From NCBI GenBank assembly GCA_005800865.1, contig SYEI01000316.1, forward strand, positions 1 to 19,575: a DNA stretch of 19,575 bases, in the 5' to 3' direction. The translations under genes were made by a program, and so were the position numbers. The notes under the pieces are model-generated. The model ran no database searches. It was given only the letters and a program-made list of their open reading frames with translations, and was not told where the DNA came from. The DNA comes from Bacteroidota bacterium. GTDB taxonomy: Bacteria; Bacteroidota; Bacteroidia; B-17B0; Aurantibacillaceae. Within the stretch, counting starts at the first letter, position 1; every line of letters starts with the position of its first letter. Positions 6,549 through 15,959 of this stretch are shown piece by piece.

Positions 6549-9471
6549 TTATCTGACCTCTATTTCATCAATAAATATGAACGCATCGCCTCCATTTCCT
6601 TGGTGCCAGTCTGGTAATTTACCAAAATTGGTCGCTTTTATTTTAACATAACGTGCATTGGACTTTACTACATTATTATGTAAAAATGTACGCATTTGTA
6701 AATTGTAATCATCTGCCGCAACACCATTCTCTATTACACCAAAAGGCTTGTAATTAATGCCGTCTTCAGAAATTTCGTAGGATACTTGTTTTGGGTACAA
6801 AATCCAGGAGCGAGTGTCTTGCAAAAACTCAGCCGTTACGTATTGTATAGGAGTTACTTTTCCTAAATCAACAATGCAATTGAAATCTTGACTTTGGTAA
6901 CCTTGCCATCCGCCACTGCGCCAGTTTACGGTTGCATGTTGGCCGTCGATAATACCCTCGTCTCCACCAGCATCATATTGTTTATTATAAGTGCTTTGTA
7001 TAGCAACTTTCCAGTTATTTGGCTTACGATGGGCATTAGCGGTAGTTACCGAACTACTCTCTAAATTTAAAATGGCTTTTGCTTTTATGGTAATTGATGA
7101 ATCGGATGTAAAAGGACCAGTATATATTTTGGAGTTAGCTTTTGGTTCTGAGCCATCGATGGTATAAACCAATTTTACTTTAGGATTGGGATGCTCAATG
7201 CTAATGGTTTTTTCTGTATCTGTTAATTTCGCAGGCGTAATAATCACAGGCACTTGTATAATTTGTTTTGTAGTAATGTTTGTAGAAGGTCTCAATAAAG
7301 CAGATTTACCAAATAGATTTTTGTCATCTAATTTTTCTTGCATTATAAACTCTAATTTTCCTCCTGCTAAAATAGTGCTGTGAGATAAAATAGAACTGTT
7401 GGATAGTTTCCCATTAATGCTAGACGATTGAATATATTGAAATGTAGTAGTTGGATTTTTTTTAGAAATCTCAAAAGTTTTTCCGTTTTCTAGATGGATT
7501 TTTACATTGTCAAATAACGGCGAACCAATGGTGTATTCTGCTTTACCCGGACAAACCTGATAAAAGCCCATCGAACTTAAAACATACCAAGCACTCATTT
7601 GTCCGCAATCTTCATTACCAATTAATCCATCAGGATTATTTTTATAAAACTCGGTTAAGATTTGATAGATTTTTTCTTGTGTTTTTTGTGGCTTGCTAAC
7701 ATAGTTGTATAAATAGGCCATGTGGTGGCTTGGTTCGTTGCCATGTGCATACTGACCAATTAATCCTGTTATATCAGCTTGTGTTCTACCTTCAGTTTCA
7801 CTTTTAGCACTAAACAAATCATCTAATTTTTGTTCAAACCGCTTCTCTCCACCCATTAATTTTACAAGACCTGAAACATCTTGTGGAACAAAGAAAGAGT
7901 ATTGCCAACTATTAGCTTCTGTGAAATGGTTGTTGACTTCTCGAGGTTCAAAAGGAGAAAGCCAATTCCCGTTTTTACGTGGGCGCATAAAACCTGTTTT
8001 TTTATCATACACATTTTTGTATGCTTGCGCACGTTTCATGTATAAATCGTAATCTGGTTTTTTATTTAACTTTTTTGCTACTTGAGCAATACACCAGTTA
8101 TCGTAAGCATATTCTAATGTTTTGGAAACACTTTCTGATTCATCATCTATTTGTACGAAATTGTTTTTATTAAATGTAGGAATGTTCCAACTCGTGTAAT
8201 TAGAAGCAGCTAGCATAGATTCGTAAATAGCATTTTTGTCAAAGCCAGAAATGCCTTTTGTCATCGCATCAGCAATTACCGAAACACTATGAAAGCCAAT
8301 CATGCAATTGGTTTCATTAGCTGATAGTTCCCACATCGGTAATCGACCACTTTCTTTATGTTGTTGTAAAAACGTATTGATGATATCGGTTGTACGTTTT
8401 TGTTCAATGATCGTAAACAGTGGGTGCAAACCTCTAAAAGTATCCCATAATGAAAAAACAGTGTAAGGCGTAAAACCATTTGCTGGATGAACTTTTAAAT
8501 CGCGACCTCTGTATTTTCCATCTACGTCGCCAGCCAATGAAGGATGAGTGAAACAATGATACAAGGCTGTATAAAAAATAATGTTTTGTTCATCGTTTTT
8601 AGTTTGTATTTCTATTTTGGATAATTCTTTTTCCCAACTAAGTTCTGCATCTTGTTTGTATTTCTCAAAATTCCAATGTGTCGCTTCAGCCTCTAAATTT
8701 AATTTTGCGCCATCCGTACCTGTTTGTGAAATCCCTACTTTAATTAGTAGTGGTTTCCCATCGCTATTATCAAATTGAAAATAAGCCCCAACATTTTTTT
8801 TCTTTTTCAGACATTCCTTTTGAAAGTGTTTGAGTATTAATTTTTTTAGAAATAATAGGCTTATTGAATTTGATGATATAATACACATGTTGTTCATTAG
8901 CCCAAGCTTCGCTGATACGAGAGCCAATCACGGTGACACTATCTACAATAGTTAAGGAGCAGTTTAATGTTTTATCTCTGTGCAATAAATCAAGCACAAT
9001 AGTCGCAGTATCCATTTTGGGGAAACTGTATTGATGAATACCTACACGTTCTGTTGCTGTTAATTTTGCATTCACATTATTGTTTAGCGTCACTTCATAA
9101 AAACCCGCACTTGCTTTTTCTTTCAAATGAGAAAATTTAGTAGCGTAAGTTTTATTTTTGAAATTACTTTTTTGAAGCGTTGGCATTATTAGAATATCTC
9201 CATAATCACTAACGCCTGTGCCGCTTAAATGTGTGTGTGTAAATCCATAAATAATTGAATCAGAATAATGGTATCCGCCACAACCTTCCCAACTGCCATC
9301 AATGCGTGTATCTGGACTTAACTGCATCATGCCAAAAGGAACAACCGCTCCTGGAAACGTATGCCCTGCACCGCCAGTTCCGATAAATGGATTGACGAAT
9401 TGGGCATGTTTTGTTTGTGCTACAAAAGTTGAGAAGCTGAGAGTGAAAAATATAAGTAATAGGCTCTTCAT
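6549..9471 (-). pseudogene. GH92 alpha-mannosidase with accessory C-terminal domains, interrupted by a one-base frameshift
   Basis: GH92 enzymes are calcium-dependent exo-alpha-mannosidases acting on N-glycans. The first frame (9471 to 8770) carries a signal peptide (1-18) and the N-terminal GH92 domain, including NPFIGTGGAGHTFPG (27-41). The second frame carries the rest and ends at 6549. They meet at eight A (plus-strand T at 8794-8801); removing one base joins them as SEKEK-NVGAYFQF and gives 973 residues. In the joined numbering the family motifs are LEYAYDNW 452-459, TEANSWQY 517-524 (candidate general acid Glu518), HGNEPSHH 576-583 and GNEDCGQMSAWY 618-629. A chitobiase C-terminal-like beta domain lies at about 756-806 (YTIDGSEP) and a discoidin (F5/8 C)-like domain at about 826-973. 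It sits 31 bases after the beta-mannosidase gene. Everything beyond the lesion is well conserved, so an assembly error or very recent mutation is likely; as written, the product would be truncated after about 233 residues. Confidence 0.88.
8794..8801 (-). other. Frameshift site: run of eight A in the GH92 gene
   Basis: The minus strand reads GAAAAAG followed by eight A and then TGTTGG. The upstream frame continues as KKCWGLFSI and stops at 8770-8772, while homology resumes one base shifted as NVGAYFQF. Seven A (or ten) would restore a single frame; nine would not. Such a run is prone both to sequencing indels and to polymerase slippage. Confidence 0.85.
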
Positions 9472-9502
9472 AAGGTATAGTAAAGTTACTCAATTAATAA
9501 GT

Positions 9503-12022
9503 TTAATGATTGATATCGTATAAGGAAATGTATTGTATTTGCTTGTATAATTCCATTCCTACGTTTGTTTTTATTTCGATGATTTGATTAGGCTCGAGGT
9601 CTATATAATTATCGCTAAAAGAAATGTTGGGGTCTTTTGAATACAAATACAAGTCTTTGACAAAGGTTTTGCTGGAGAGTAGCAGACATTTTTTTTCTTT
9701 AGAAAATTGGATGTTGATTTCAGGCATTTGTAATTGCAATGCTTTTGGTTTTACAAAACATGAAATGTGTTTAGTGAGTAATTTTCCTTTTGAATCGATA
9801 AACTCAACTGATAAGTAAATTTCATTTTTCGTAAAAAGCTCCATATCGCTTTTTTTTATTTTTAAATATACTTTGCTTTCATTAGCAGTTATGATTGCTT
9901 CATTACTGTTAGTATATAATACATGACCTTTCATGTTTTTGATAGATATATTTAGCATACCCTTTGCGTCAGTTTGTTTGTCTGATACAACAAAAATTTG
10001 AAAGTCATTTTTCTCTTCTTTGACAGAAATAGTGATGTCGTTAAATAATTTTTTTGTTTCATAGTACAATGCTTTTGGCTTATAGTTATAATCAATAGCG
10101 CTCCAAGAAGTAACAGGCCAACAATCATTTAATTGCCAATACAAGGTTCCCATACAATATGGCTTTGCTCTGTGATGTGCTTCAATGGCTATTTTCATTC
10201 CATCGCGTTGTAGTAGTTGAGACACATAATTATATTGCATAAAATCTTTTGGAATTTTATAATCACGTTCCATATATGTTTGAATGGTTTCATAACCCTT
10301 TGGATGTTTTTGATGAGCTTTCACAGAATTAGAATTTAAATTTAATTCATTGCTATCGCAAAAGGTTTTAAATGTATTGATGTCAGGCATTGCTTGAAAG
10401 CCATATTCACTCATAAAGCGCCCGACTTTTTTGGTGTAAGTTTCAAAAGGTTCGTTGCCCCACCAAACGCCCCAGTAATGTGAATCGCCTTGCTGCAAAC
10501 TTTCTTTATGTCCCCATCCAATAGAAGGAGAAGAAGGCCAATAGTACACACTAGGATTTTGTTCTTTTACAATTTGAGGAATAACTTGATGAAATAAATT
10601 GTCATAATCATTCCAAATTTTTGCTGAATCCTTTTTTGAGTATTTATATTGTTTTTGCCAACCCCAATTTTGCCAACCTTCGTCAACTTCATTATTTCCG
10701 CACCATAATGCTAGACTGGGATGTGATCGTAAACGTTTTACTTGTTCTGTTATTTCTTGCTTGACATTTTCTACAAAGGTTGAATCTCCAGGATATATCG
10801 CGCATGCAAACATAAAATCCTGCCACACTAAAATTCCGTTTCTATCACATTCTTTATAAAATTCATCATTAGCGTAAACACCGCCACCCCAAACTCTTAG
10901 CATATTCATATTGGCATCTTTCGCCATTTGAATTATCTTTTTGTAATCGAGTTTGGTTGTCCTTGAAACAAAATTATCTTGAGGGATATAGTTTGCTCCT
11001 TTCATAAAGACAGGCTTACCGTTTAGTTTAAAATAGAAACTTTGCCCTACAGAATCCTTCTCTTGAATTAACTCTAAGGTTCTTAAACCAATTGTTCCAT
11101 AATGATTAATGGCTAAACCATTGTATCTGAGATTGACGTCGTAACCATATAAATTAGCTTCTCCCAAGCCATTACTATTCCACAGTTTGGGATTACGAAT
11201 AGAATAGTGAAACGTATCGACGTTAATTCCCTTTTCTAGGTTTAAGGGGTAATTAGTATTGTATTGAAGTTTTGCGTTGTTTATTTCTCCACGATAAGTA
11301 TTTATATTTAGTCTTCCAGAAATAGAAGTATCACTTTTTGTTTCTACAATAAATACAATATCGGCTAAGGAATCACTGATGTTTTTGATAATTGGATTAA
11401 CAGAAATAACATTCACATCATTCCAACAGCGTAATTTAATGGGTTTGTAAATACCACAGGTTACAAAACGCGGTCCCCAGTCCCAACCATATTGGTACTG
11501 AGCTTTTCGAGTAAATACCTTTTCATCACCCGGTAAAATATATGGTAATTTAGCGGCGTCTGCTTTTCCTTTTTTGACAGCAGACTCAAAAATTATCTGT
11601 AGGGTATTTTCTCCTCCCTTTAAATATGGCTTCACATCAACGCTCCAAGTCCGGAACATATTGTTGCATTCTAAAATTAGTTGCCCGTTTAAAAACACTT
11701 TCGCGTAAGTATCTAAGCCTTCAAAATTTAATTCAAGGTGTTTGCTTTTTAAAGTGATATTGTCACAGTTAAATCTCCCTACATATTCCCAACTTTCGTT
11801 TTCAATCCATTGCAAACTTTTTTCATTATCTGAATAAAAAGGATCTTTAATTAATTTGTTATTCAATAAATCAGTATGAATAGTTCCTGGCACAATTGCA
11901 GGATAATATGGATTGGAACCAGATTTTTTGAATTGCCAACTAGCATTTAAATCTATTGTTGAGTTTTGTGCCATCAAAAACACAGAGCCTAAAGTAAATA
12001 GATATATGAAGTATTTTTTCAA
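9503..12022 (-). CDS. GH2 beta-mannosidase, exported
   Basis: It hydrolyses terminal beta-mannose, such as the Man-beta-1,4-GlcNAc of the N-glycan core. This 839-residue protein has a signal peptide at 1-18 (MKKYFIYLFTLGSVFLMA, then QNS) and no lipobox Cys, so it is probably periplasmic. An N-terminal sugar-binding jelly-roll spans about 20-200 (WQFKKSG, VPGTIHTDL, NESWEYVGRF, GWDWGPRF), an Ig-like domain about 205-315, and a TIM barrel from about 325. The catalytic acid is Glu445 in WCGNNEVDEGW and the nucleophile Glu539 in FMSEYGFQ; RVWGGGVYANDEFY (376-389) is typical of beta-mannosidases rather than beta-galactosidases. Start is TTG at 12022, within TTGA shared with the stop of cutC, so translation is probably coupled. 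The signal peptide begins exactly here. GH92 follows 31 bases later. Confidence 0.95.
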   Translation of the reverse strand: MKKYFIYLFTLGSVFLMAQNSTIDLNASWQFKKSGSNPYYPAIVPGTIHTDLLNNKLIKDPFYSDNEKSLQWIENESWEYVGRFNCDNITLKSKHLELNFEGLDTYAKVFLNGQLILECNNMFRTWSVDVKPYLKGGENTLQIIFESAVKKGKADAAKLPYILPGDEKVFTRKAQYQYGWDWGPRFVTCGIYKPIKLRCWNDVNVISVNPIIKNISDSLADIVFIVETKSDTSISGRLNINTYRGEINNAKLQYNTNYPLNLEKGINVDTFHYSIRNPKLWNSNGLGEANLYGYDVNLRYNGLAINHYGTIGLRTLELIQEKDSVGQSFYFKLNGKPVFMKGANYIPQDNFVSRTTKLDYKKIIQMAKDANMNMLRVWGGGVYANDEFYKECDRNGILVWQDFMFACAIYPGDSTFVENVKQEITEQVKRLRSHPSLALWCGNNEVDEGWQNWGWQKQYKYSKKDSAKIWNDYDNLFHQVIPQIVKEQNPSVYYWPSSPSIGWGHKESLQQGDSHYWGVWWGNEPFETYTKKVGRFMSEYGFQAMPDINTFKTFCDSNELNLNSNSVKAHQKHPKGYETIQTYMERDYKIPKDFMQYNYVSQLLQRDGMKIAIEAHHRAKPYCMGTLYWQLNDCWPVTSWSAIDYNYKPKALYYETKKLFNDITISVKEEKNDFQIFVVSDKQTDAKGMLNISIKNMKGHVLYTNSNEAIITANESKVYLKIKKSDMELFTKNEIYLSVEFIDSKGKLLTKHISCFVKPKALQLQMPEINIQFSKEKKCLLLSSKTFVKDLYLYSKDPNISFSDNYIDLEPNQIIEIKTNVGMELYKQIQYISLYDINH

Positions 12023-12705
12023 AACAAGGTTGCTTTTAAATATTTTATTTCATTTGCGTCTACAATGTCCGAACTATTAGTAAGTGCTGCCGAATGAAAT
12101 TGGATGCAGCCTGTTTCCTTTGCAATTAATCCTATATTATTACTTCTGATACCACCTCCTGGAATAATCGTAATTTTTTCTCCATACTTTTCTTGACAAA
12201 TTTTTAATGTTTCAATTCCGTTTAAAGCGTTTTGTTTTCCACCTGATGTCAATACTTTGTTAAACCCAATTTCAATAATTTCCTCCAATGATTTTTCTAT
12301 ATTCTCACATGAATCAATGGCTCTATGAAATGTTACCGACATTGGTTTGGCGAGTTCAACTAATTCTCTATTTGCTTTTACATCAATAGTATCGTCAGAA
12401 TTTAAAACACCAAAAACTACGCCATCTATGTTATGTTCTTTGCAAAATAAAATATCATGCTTCATCATTTCTATCTCATCAGTATCATAAACAAAATTTC
12501 CCCCACGCGCACGAATAATCACATGTAAAGGAATATGTAATAATTTTTTTGCTTCAATAATGTCAGCTTGTGATGGAGTAATTCCTCCTAAACTATAATT
12601 ATCACAAAATTCAATTCTGTCTGCTCCAGCCTCTTGAGCTTGTGCGCAAGATTGTACATTGAAGCATGCAATTTCTAATACATATTTAAAGGATGTGTTT
12701 AGCAT
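12019..12705 (-). CDS. cutC: CutC family TIM-barrel protein
   Basis: CutC proteins were named for copper homeostasis in E. coli, but their biochemical activity remains uncertain. This 228-residue protein has no signal peptide and should be cytoplasmic. Family hallmarks are LEIACFNVQSCAQAQEAGA (residues 10-28), RIEFCDNYSLGGITPS (30-45), an IRARGGNFVY segment, VTFHRAID, KVLTSGG and IIPGGGIRSNNI near the C-terminus. ATG at 12705 is preferred; a TTG lies directly before it at 12708. The gene overlaps the end of the glycosylasparaginase by 20 bases and the start of the beta-mannosidase by 4, so it is tightly embedded in a glycan-degradation operon with no copper gene nearby. A role in handling a sugar or amino-sugar product is therefore plausible inference, not shown. 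Confidence 0.93.
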   Translation of the reverse strand: MLNTSFKYVLEIACFNVQSCAQAQEAGADRIEFCDNYSLGGITPSQADIIEAKKLLHIPLHVIIRARGGNFVYDTDEIEMMKHDILFCKEHNIDGVVFGVLNSDDTIDVKANRELVELAKPMSVTFHRAIDSCENIEKSLEEIIEIGFNKVLTSGGKQNALNGIETLKICQEKYGEKITIIPGGGIRSNNIGLIAKETGCIQFHSAALTNSSDIVDANEIKYLKATLF

Positions 12706-13678
12706 CAATTAATTGATTGTTTATTTCAGGAGAATAGACAGCATAATTAAATCCCTTCTGTAAGCAGTAGGCGCCATGTTCTCCTTTTTTGTTAATGGCA
12801 ATGAATCCAATTTGTAATTCATCTAATGGTTTGTTTTTTCTTTTTGCAATGGTGATGATTCTCTCTACCGCTTTTCTGCAAGCTTCTTCAGGAGCCAATC
12901 CTTGACGCATTAATTCTACTACGGTATGACTTCCTACAATTCGCATGACTTCTTCACCATGTCCTGTAGCAGTTGCTGCGCCAACTTCATTGTCTACAAA
13001 TAAGCCCGCGCCAATAATGGGTGAGTCTCCAATTCGTCCGTGCATTTTAAAAGCCATGCCACTGGTTGTGCATGCGCCCGATAAGTTGCCATTCATATCT
13101 AAAGCTACCATGCCGATCGTATCATGGTTTTCGATATTGGCTATCGGCTTGTATTTTGATGTTTTTAGCCACTCTTTCCATTCCTCTTCAGATTCTTTGA
13201 CCAATAAATTTTCTTTTTTAAAGCCTTGTGATAAAGCAAAATCTAAAGCGCCTTCGCCAACTAACATGGTATGTGGTGTTTTTTCCATTACGGCTCTTGC
13301 TACAGATATAGGATGTACAATATGTTCCAAACAACCAACGGAACCAATATTTGCGAAATCATCCATGATGCACGCATCTAACGTTACTCTTCCATCACGG
13401 TCAGGTCTGCCGCCATAACCAACACTTCGTTCCTTAGGGTCTGCCTCAGGAATTTTTACTCCAGCTTCCACTGCATCCAATGCTCTTCCTTTGTTCGATA
13501 AAATTTTCCAAGCCTCTGCGTTGGCTTCTACACCAAAACGCCAAGTAGAAATCACAATTGGTTTGATTTGTTCTTTAGATGCATTAGTTATAACCTCTGA
13601 TGCTTTACTTTTATTAAAAGCAAACAAGGAAGTTGCAAATGCTGAAAGCTTTATGAATTGTCGTCGGTTTGTATTCAT
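12686..13678 (-). CDS. N4-(beta-N-acetylglucosaminyl)-L-asparaginase (glycosylasparaginase), Tat-exported
   Basis: It cleaves the bond between GlcNAc and the side-chain amide of free Asn, the last step of N-glycoprotein breakdown. This is an Ntn-hydrolase made as a precursor that self-cleaves before the nucleophile Thr187 (HDTIGMV, 185-191). The 330-residue product starts at the ATG at 13678, one base after the GH20 stop. An upstream in-frame start at 13816 would overlap the GH20 gene deeply and put 46 unconserved residues before the signal. The N-terminus NRRQFIKLSAFATSLFAF fits a twin-arginine signal. Family motifs include DPKERSVGYGGRPDRDGRV (81-99), LDACIMDD (100-107), GRIGDSPIIGAGLFVDN and ATGHGEEVMRI. 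Because the enzyme needs Asn with free alpha-amino and carboxyl groups, it implies full prior proteolysis. The closest characterised relative type is the Elizabethkingia enzyme. The 3' end overlaps cutC. Confidence 0.95.
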   Translation of the reverse strand: MNTNRRQFIKLSAFATSLFAFNKSKASEVITNASKEQIKPIVISTWRFGVEANAEAWKILSNKGRALDAVEAGVKIPEADPKERSVGYGGRPDRDGRVTLDACIMDDFANIGSVGCLEHIVHPISVARAVMEKTPHTMLVGEGALDFALSQGFKKENLLVKESEEEWKEWLKTSKYKPIANIENHDTIGMVALDMNGNLSGACTTSGMAFKMHGRIGDSPIIGAGLFVDNEVGAATATGHGEEVMRIVGSHTVVELMRQGLAPEEACRKAVERIITIAKRKNKPLDELQIGFIAINKKGEHGAYCLQKGFNYAVYSPEINNQLIDAKHIL

Positions 13679-13679
13679 G

Positions 13680-15959
13680 TTATTGTATTTGAATTTCATC
13701 GCAAAATAGCCAAGCGGGTTCTCCAGCGCCGGGATTACCAGTTGGAATGTTGCCAAAGTTGGTTGCAATAATTTTAACGTAGGTCGTTTTAATTTTAGTG
13801 ACTTGTAATTTCGCAAAGCGATTATCTTTTACGGTTGTTTTGTCAATAGATGTAAATGTTTTACCATCGTCAGAAATTAAAAATTCAATTTCTTTTGGCA
13901 AGTAAATCCAACTTAATTCTTCATTTAGAAATCCAATTTGTATTTGTGAAATTTCTTCTTTGTTTTCTAAATTAATAATTGCCTCTAAATCATTTCCGCC
14001 CCAGCCAAGCCATTCGTTATTGGCTCTCGGTAGTTTGGCTACAATACCATTTACCAAATTAAATCCACCCCCATAATTGTAAGATTTACTAGGAGGTGTT
14101 TTTAATGTAATGGGTTTGTTGGTGGCTTTATTAATCGAATAATTGCGAGAAGCTATTTTTCCTTTCAATTCTTTGCCTTTAAATAATGCACTTGTAATGG
14201 TAATATCTTTTTCTAACTCTATAGGCGATTGATATAATAAGGATGCAGCCGTTGGTGTTGTGCCATCAGTTGTAAAACGAATTTCTCCAAGAGACGAATT
14301 AGCATTTAACTCTAAGGCAATATGTTTGGTTGTTGTTGACGGTGAAACTTTCGACTCTACTTTATATAACGCTTTCGCGTAATTGATATTTAATTTATCT
14401 AACAATAAAAAGTGTTTTTGAAGACGAATTAAAAAAGCAGTTTCATTTTTTATTTCTTTTGGTGTCCATACTACTTCGGCTAATGCTGCCATACGAGGTA
14501 GTGCCATATATTCTAAATGCTTTTCATTTAAAATATACTCTGTCCATAGATTGGCTTGTGCTCCTAGAATATAGTGTTGTTCTTCTGCATTCAGTTCATT
14601 AGGAATTGGTTCGTAACTATACACTTTTTCAATAGGAGTATAACCGCCAATTGCCAAAGGTTCATCTGATGCAGGAGCTTGATAATGGTCAAAATAACAA
14701 TGCGAACCAGGAGTCATCACTGCCATATGTTTTTGTTTGGCTGCTGCTATTCCTCCTTCAATGCCTTGCCAGCTCATAACCGCAGCGTTAGGCGCTAAGC
14801 CTCCTTCTAAAATTTCATCCCATCCAATAATTTGTTTGCCTTTACTATTCACATATTTCTCAATACGTTTAATAAAATAGCTTTGTAACTCATGTTCATC
14901 TTTTAGATTTTCGTCTTTTATTCTCTTTTGACATTGCTGACAAATCTTCCATCTCGTTTTAGGACTTTCATCTCCGCCAATGTGAATGTACTTTCCAGGG
15001 AATAAAGGAATCACTTCATCCATCACATTTTGTATAAATTGAAAGGTTGAATCTTTTGCACAAAATACGTCTTCAAATACTCCCCAACCTTTTTCTACAT
15101 CTATTTGTTTTCTAGTACATGATAGATAAGGATAAGAGGCAATAGCAGCTACAGCATGTCCAGGCATTTCTATTTCAGGAACAATGGTAATATGCCGCTT
15201 AGCAGCATAAGTGACAACTTCCTTAATTTGTTCCTGTGTATAAAATCCACCATAAGGGATACTATCATATTTATGATCGCTATATTTACCAACCATAGTG
15301 CCTTTTCTCCATGCACCCACTGTAGTTAGCTTTGGATATTTTTTAATTTCAATGCGCCATCCTTGGTCGTCGGTTAGATGCCAATGAAAAGTATTCATTT
15401 TATACAACGCTAAAATGTCGATGTACTTTTTAATAAAACTGATTGGAAAAAAGTGACGAGATACATCTAAGTGCATGCCTCTCCATTCAAATCGGGGTGA
15501 ATCTTTTATTTGAACGCATGGTATTAAAAGTGCATTACCTTTTTCAATTGGCAATAATTGAATCAATGTTTGTAATGCATAAAAATTTCCTGCGCTATTT
15601 CCTTCTGCTAAAATGGAAATATGCTTCTCGTCAATCGTTAAATGATAATTTTCTTTGTAACCTGCTTCCCAATCAGGAATTATAAATTGAATATAATTAT
15701 TGTCTTTTGGAACAGATGAAACCGTTTGAAGGTTGAAGCCATAATAAGTATTCAAATATTCATTCAACCATTCTACTTCACTTACAGGAGTTGTTGGTGT
15801 GACTACAATTTTTGTAGAAGACGACAGCACAAAGTTTCCTTGAAGTTTTTTACACTCTTTAGGAAAAGGAATAATTGGTAATGAAGATTGTTGTTCTTGA
15901 GAAATAATTCTCAACGATAGGATTATTAATAGTATGAAGAATAATTTATTCTTCCTCAT
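13680..15959 (-). CDS. GH20 beta-N-acetylhexosaminidase with chitobiase-C-like and discoidin-like domains
   Basis: It releases terminal beta-GlcNAc or GalNAc by substrate-assisted catalysis. This 759-residue protein has a signal peptide at 1-20 (MRKNKLFFILLIILSLRIIS, then QEQ) and no lipobox. A GH20b domain spans about 25-150 (IPFPKECK) and the catalytic barrel about 155-500, with FEWRGMHLDVSRHFF (157-171), FHWHLTDDQGWRIEIK (191-206), PEIEMPGHA (261-269) and the catalytic pair Asp330-Glu331 in HIGGDES. A beta domain at about 545-615 resembles the chitobiase C-terminal domain (FTTDGTTP), and 625-759 is discoidin-like (W-IYLPKEIEF, ISDDGKTF, YVKIIATNFG). The same pair of domains ends the GH92 protein. 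The gene start overlaps the preceding small gene by 14 bases, and the glycosylasparaginase follows after 1 base. In this pathway it would trim chitobiosyl-Asn to GlcNAc-Asn. Confidence 0.96.
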   Translation of the reverse strand: MRKNKLFFILLIILSLRIISQEQQSSLPIIPFPKECKKLQGNFVLSSSTKIVVTPTTPVSEVEWLNEYLNTYYGFNLQTVSSVPKDNNYIQFIIPDWEAGYKENYHLTIDEKHISILAEGNSAGNFYALQTLIQLLPIEKGNALLIPCVQIKDSPRFEWRGMHLDVSRHFFPISFIKKYIDILALYKMNTFHWHLTDDQGWRIEIKKYPKLTTVGAWRKGTMVGKYSDHKYDSIPYGGFYTQEQIKEVVTYAAKRHITIVPEIEMPGHAVAAIASYPYLSCTRKQIDVEKGWGVFEDVFCAKDSTFQFIQNVMDEVIPLFPGKYIHIGGDESPKTRWKICQQCQKRIKDENLKDEHELQSYFIKRIEKYVNSKGKQIIGWDEILEGGLAPNAAVMSWQGIEGGIAAAKQKHMAVMTPGSHCYFDHYQAPASDEPLAIGGYTPIEKVYSYEPIPNELNAEEQHYILGAQANLWTEYILNEKHLEYMALPRMAALAEVVWTPKEIKNETAFLIRLQKHFLLLDKLNINYAKALYKVESKVSPSTTTKHIALELNANSSLGEIRFTTDGTTPTAASLLYQSPIELEKDITITSALFKGKELKGKIASRNYSINKATNKPITLKTPPSKSYNYGGGFNLVNGIVAKLPRANNEWLGWGGNDLEAIINLENKEEISQIQIGFLNEELSWIYLPKEIEFLISDDGKTFTSIDKTTVKDNRFAKLQVTKIKTTYVKIIATNFGNIPTGNPGAGEPAWLFCDEIQIQ

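Noticed and set aside
8794..8801. Programmed -1 ribosomal frameshift in GH92
   Set aside because: Re-reading one base gives a frame beginning MLGLIF, not the GH92 continuation; the correct frame needs a net loss of one base or gain of two.
8802..8927. Separate start at 8927 for the downstream part of GH92 as an independent gene
   Set aside because: The first 40 or so residues are an out-of-frame reading of the GH92 N-terminal domain; homology only begins at NVGAYFQF after the A run.
12945..13418. Open frame of 157 codons on the plus strand
   Set aside because: It is antisense to the glycosylasparaginase core, whose catalytic motifs are intact; composition is that of a shadow frame.
13679..13816. 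Upstream in-frame start giving the glycosylasparaginase 46 extra residues
   Set aside because: The extension lies in another frame of the GH20 discoidin-like domain and precedes a good twin-arginine signal beginning at 13678.
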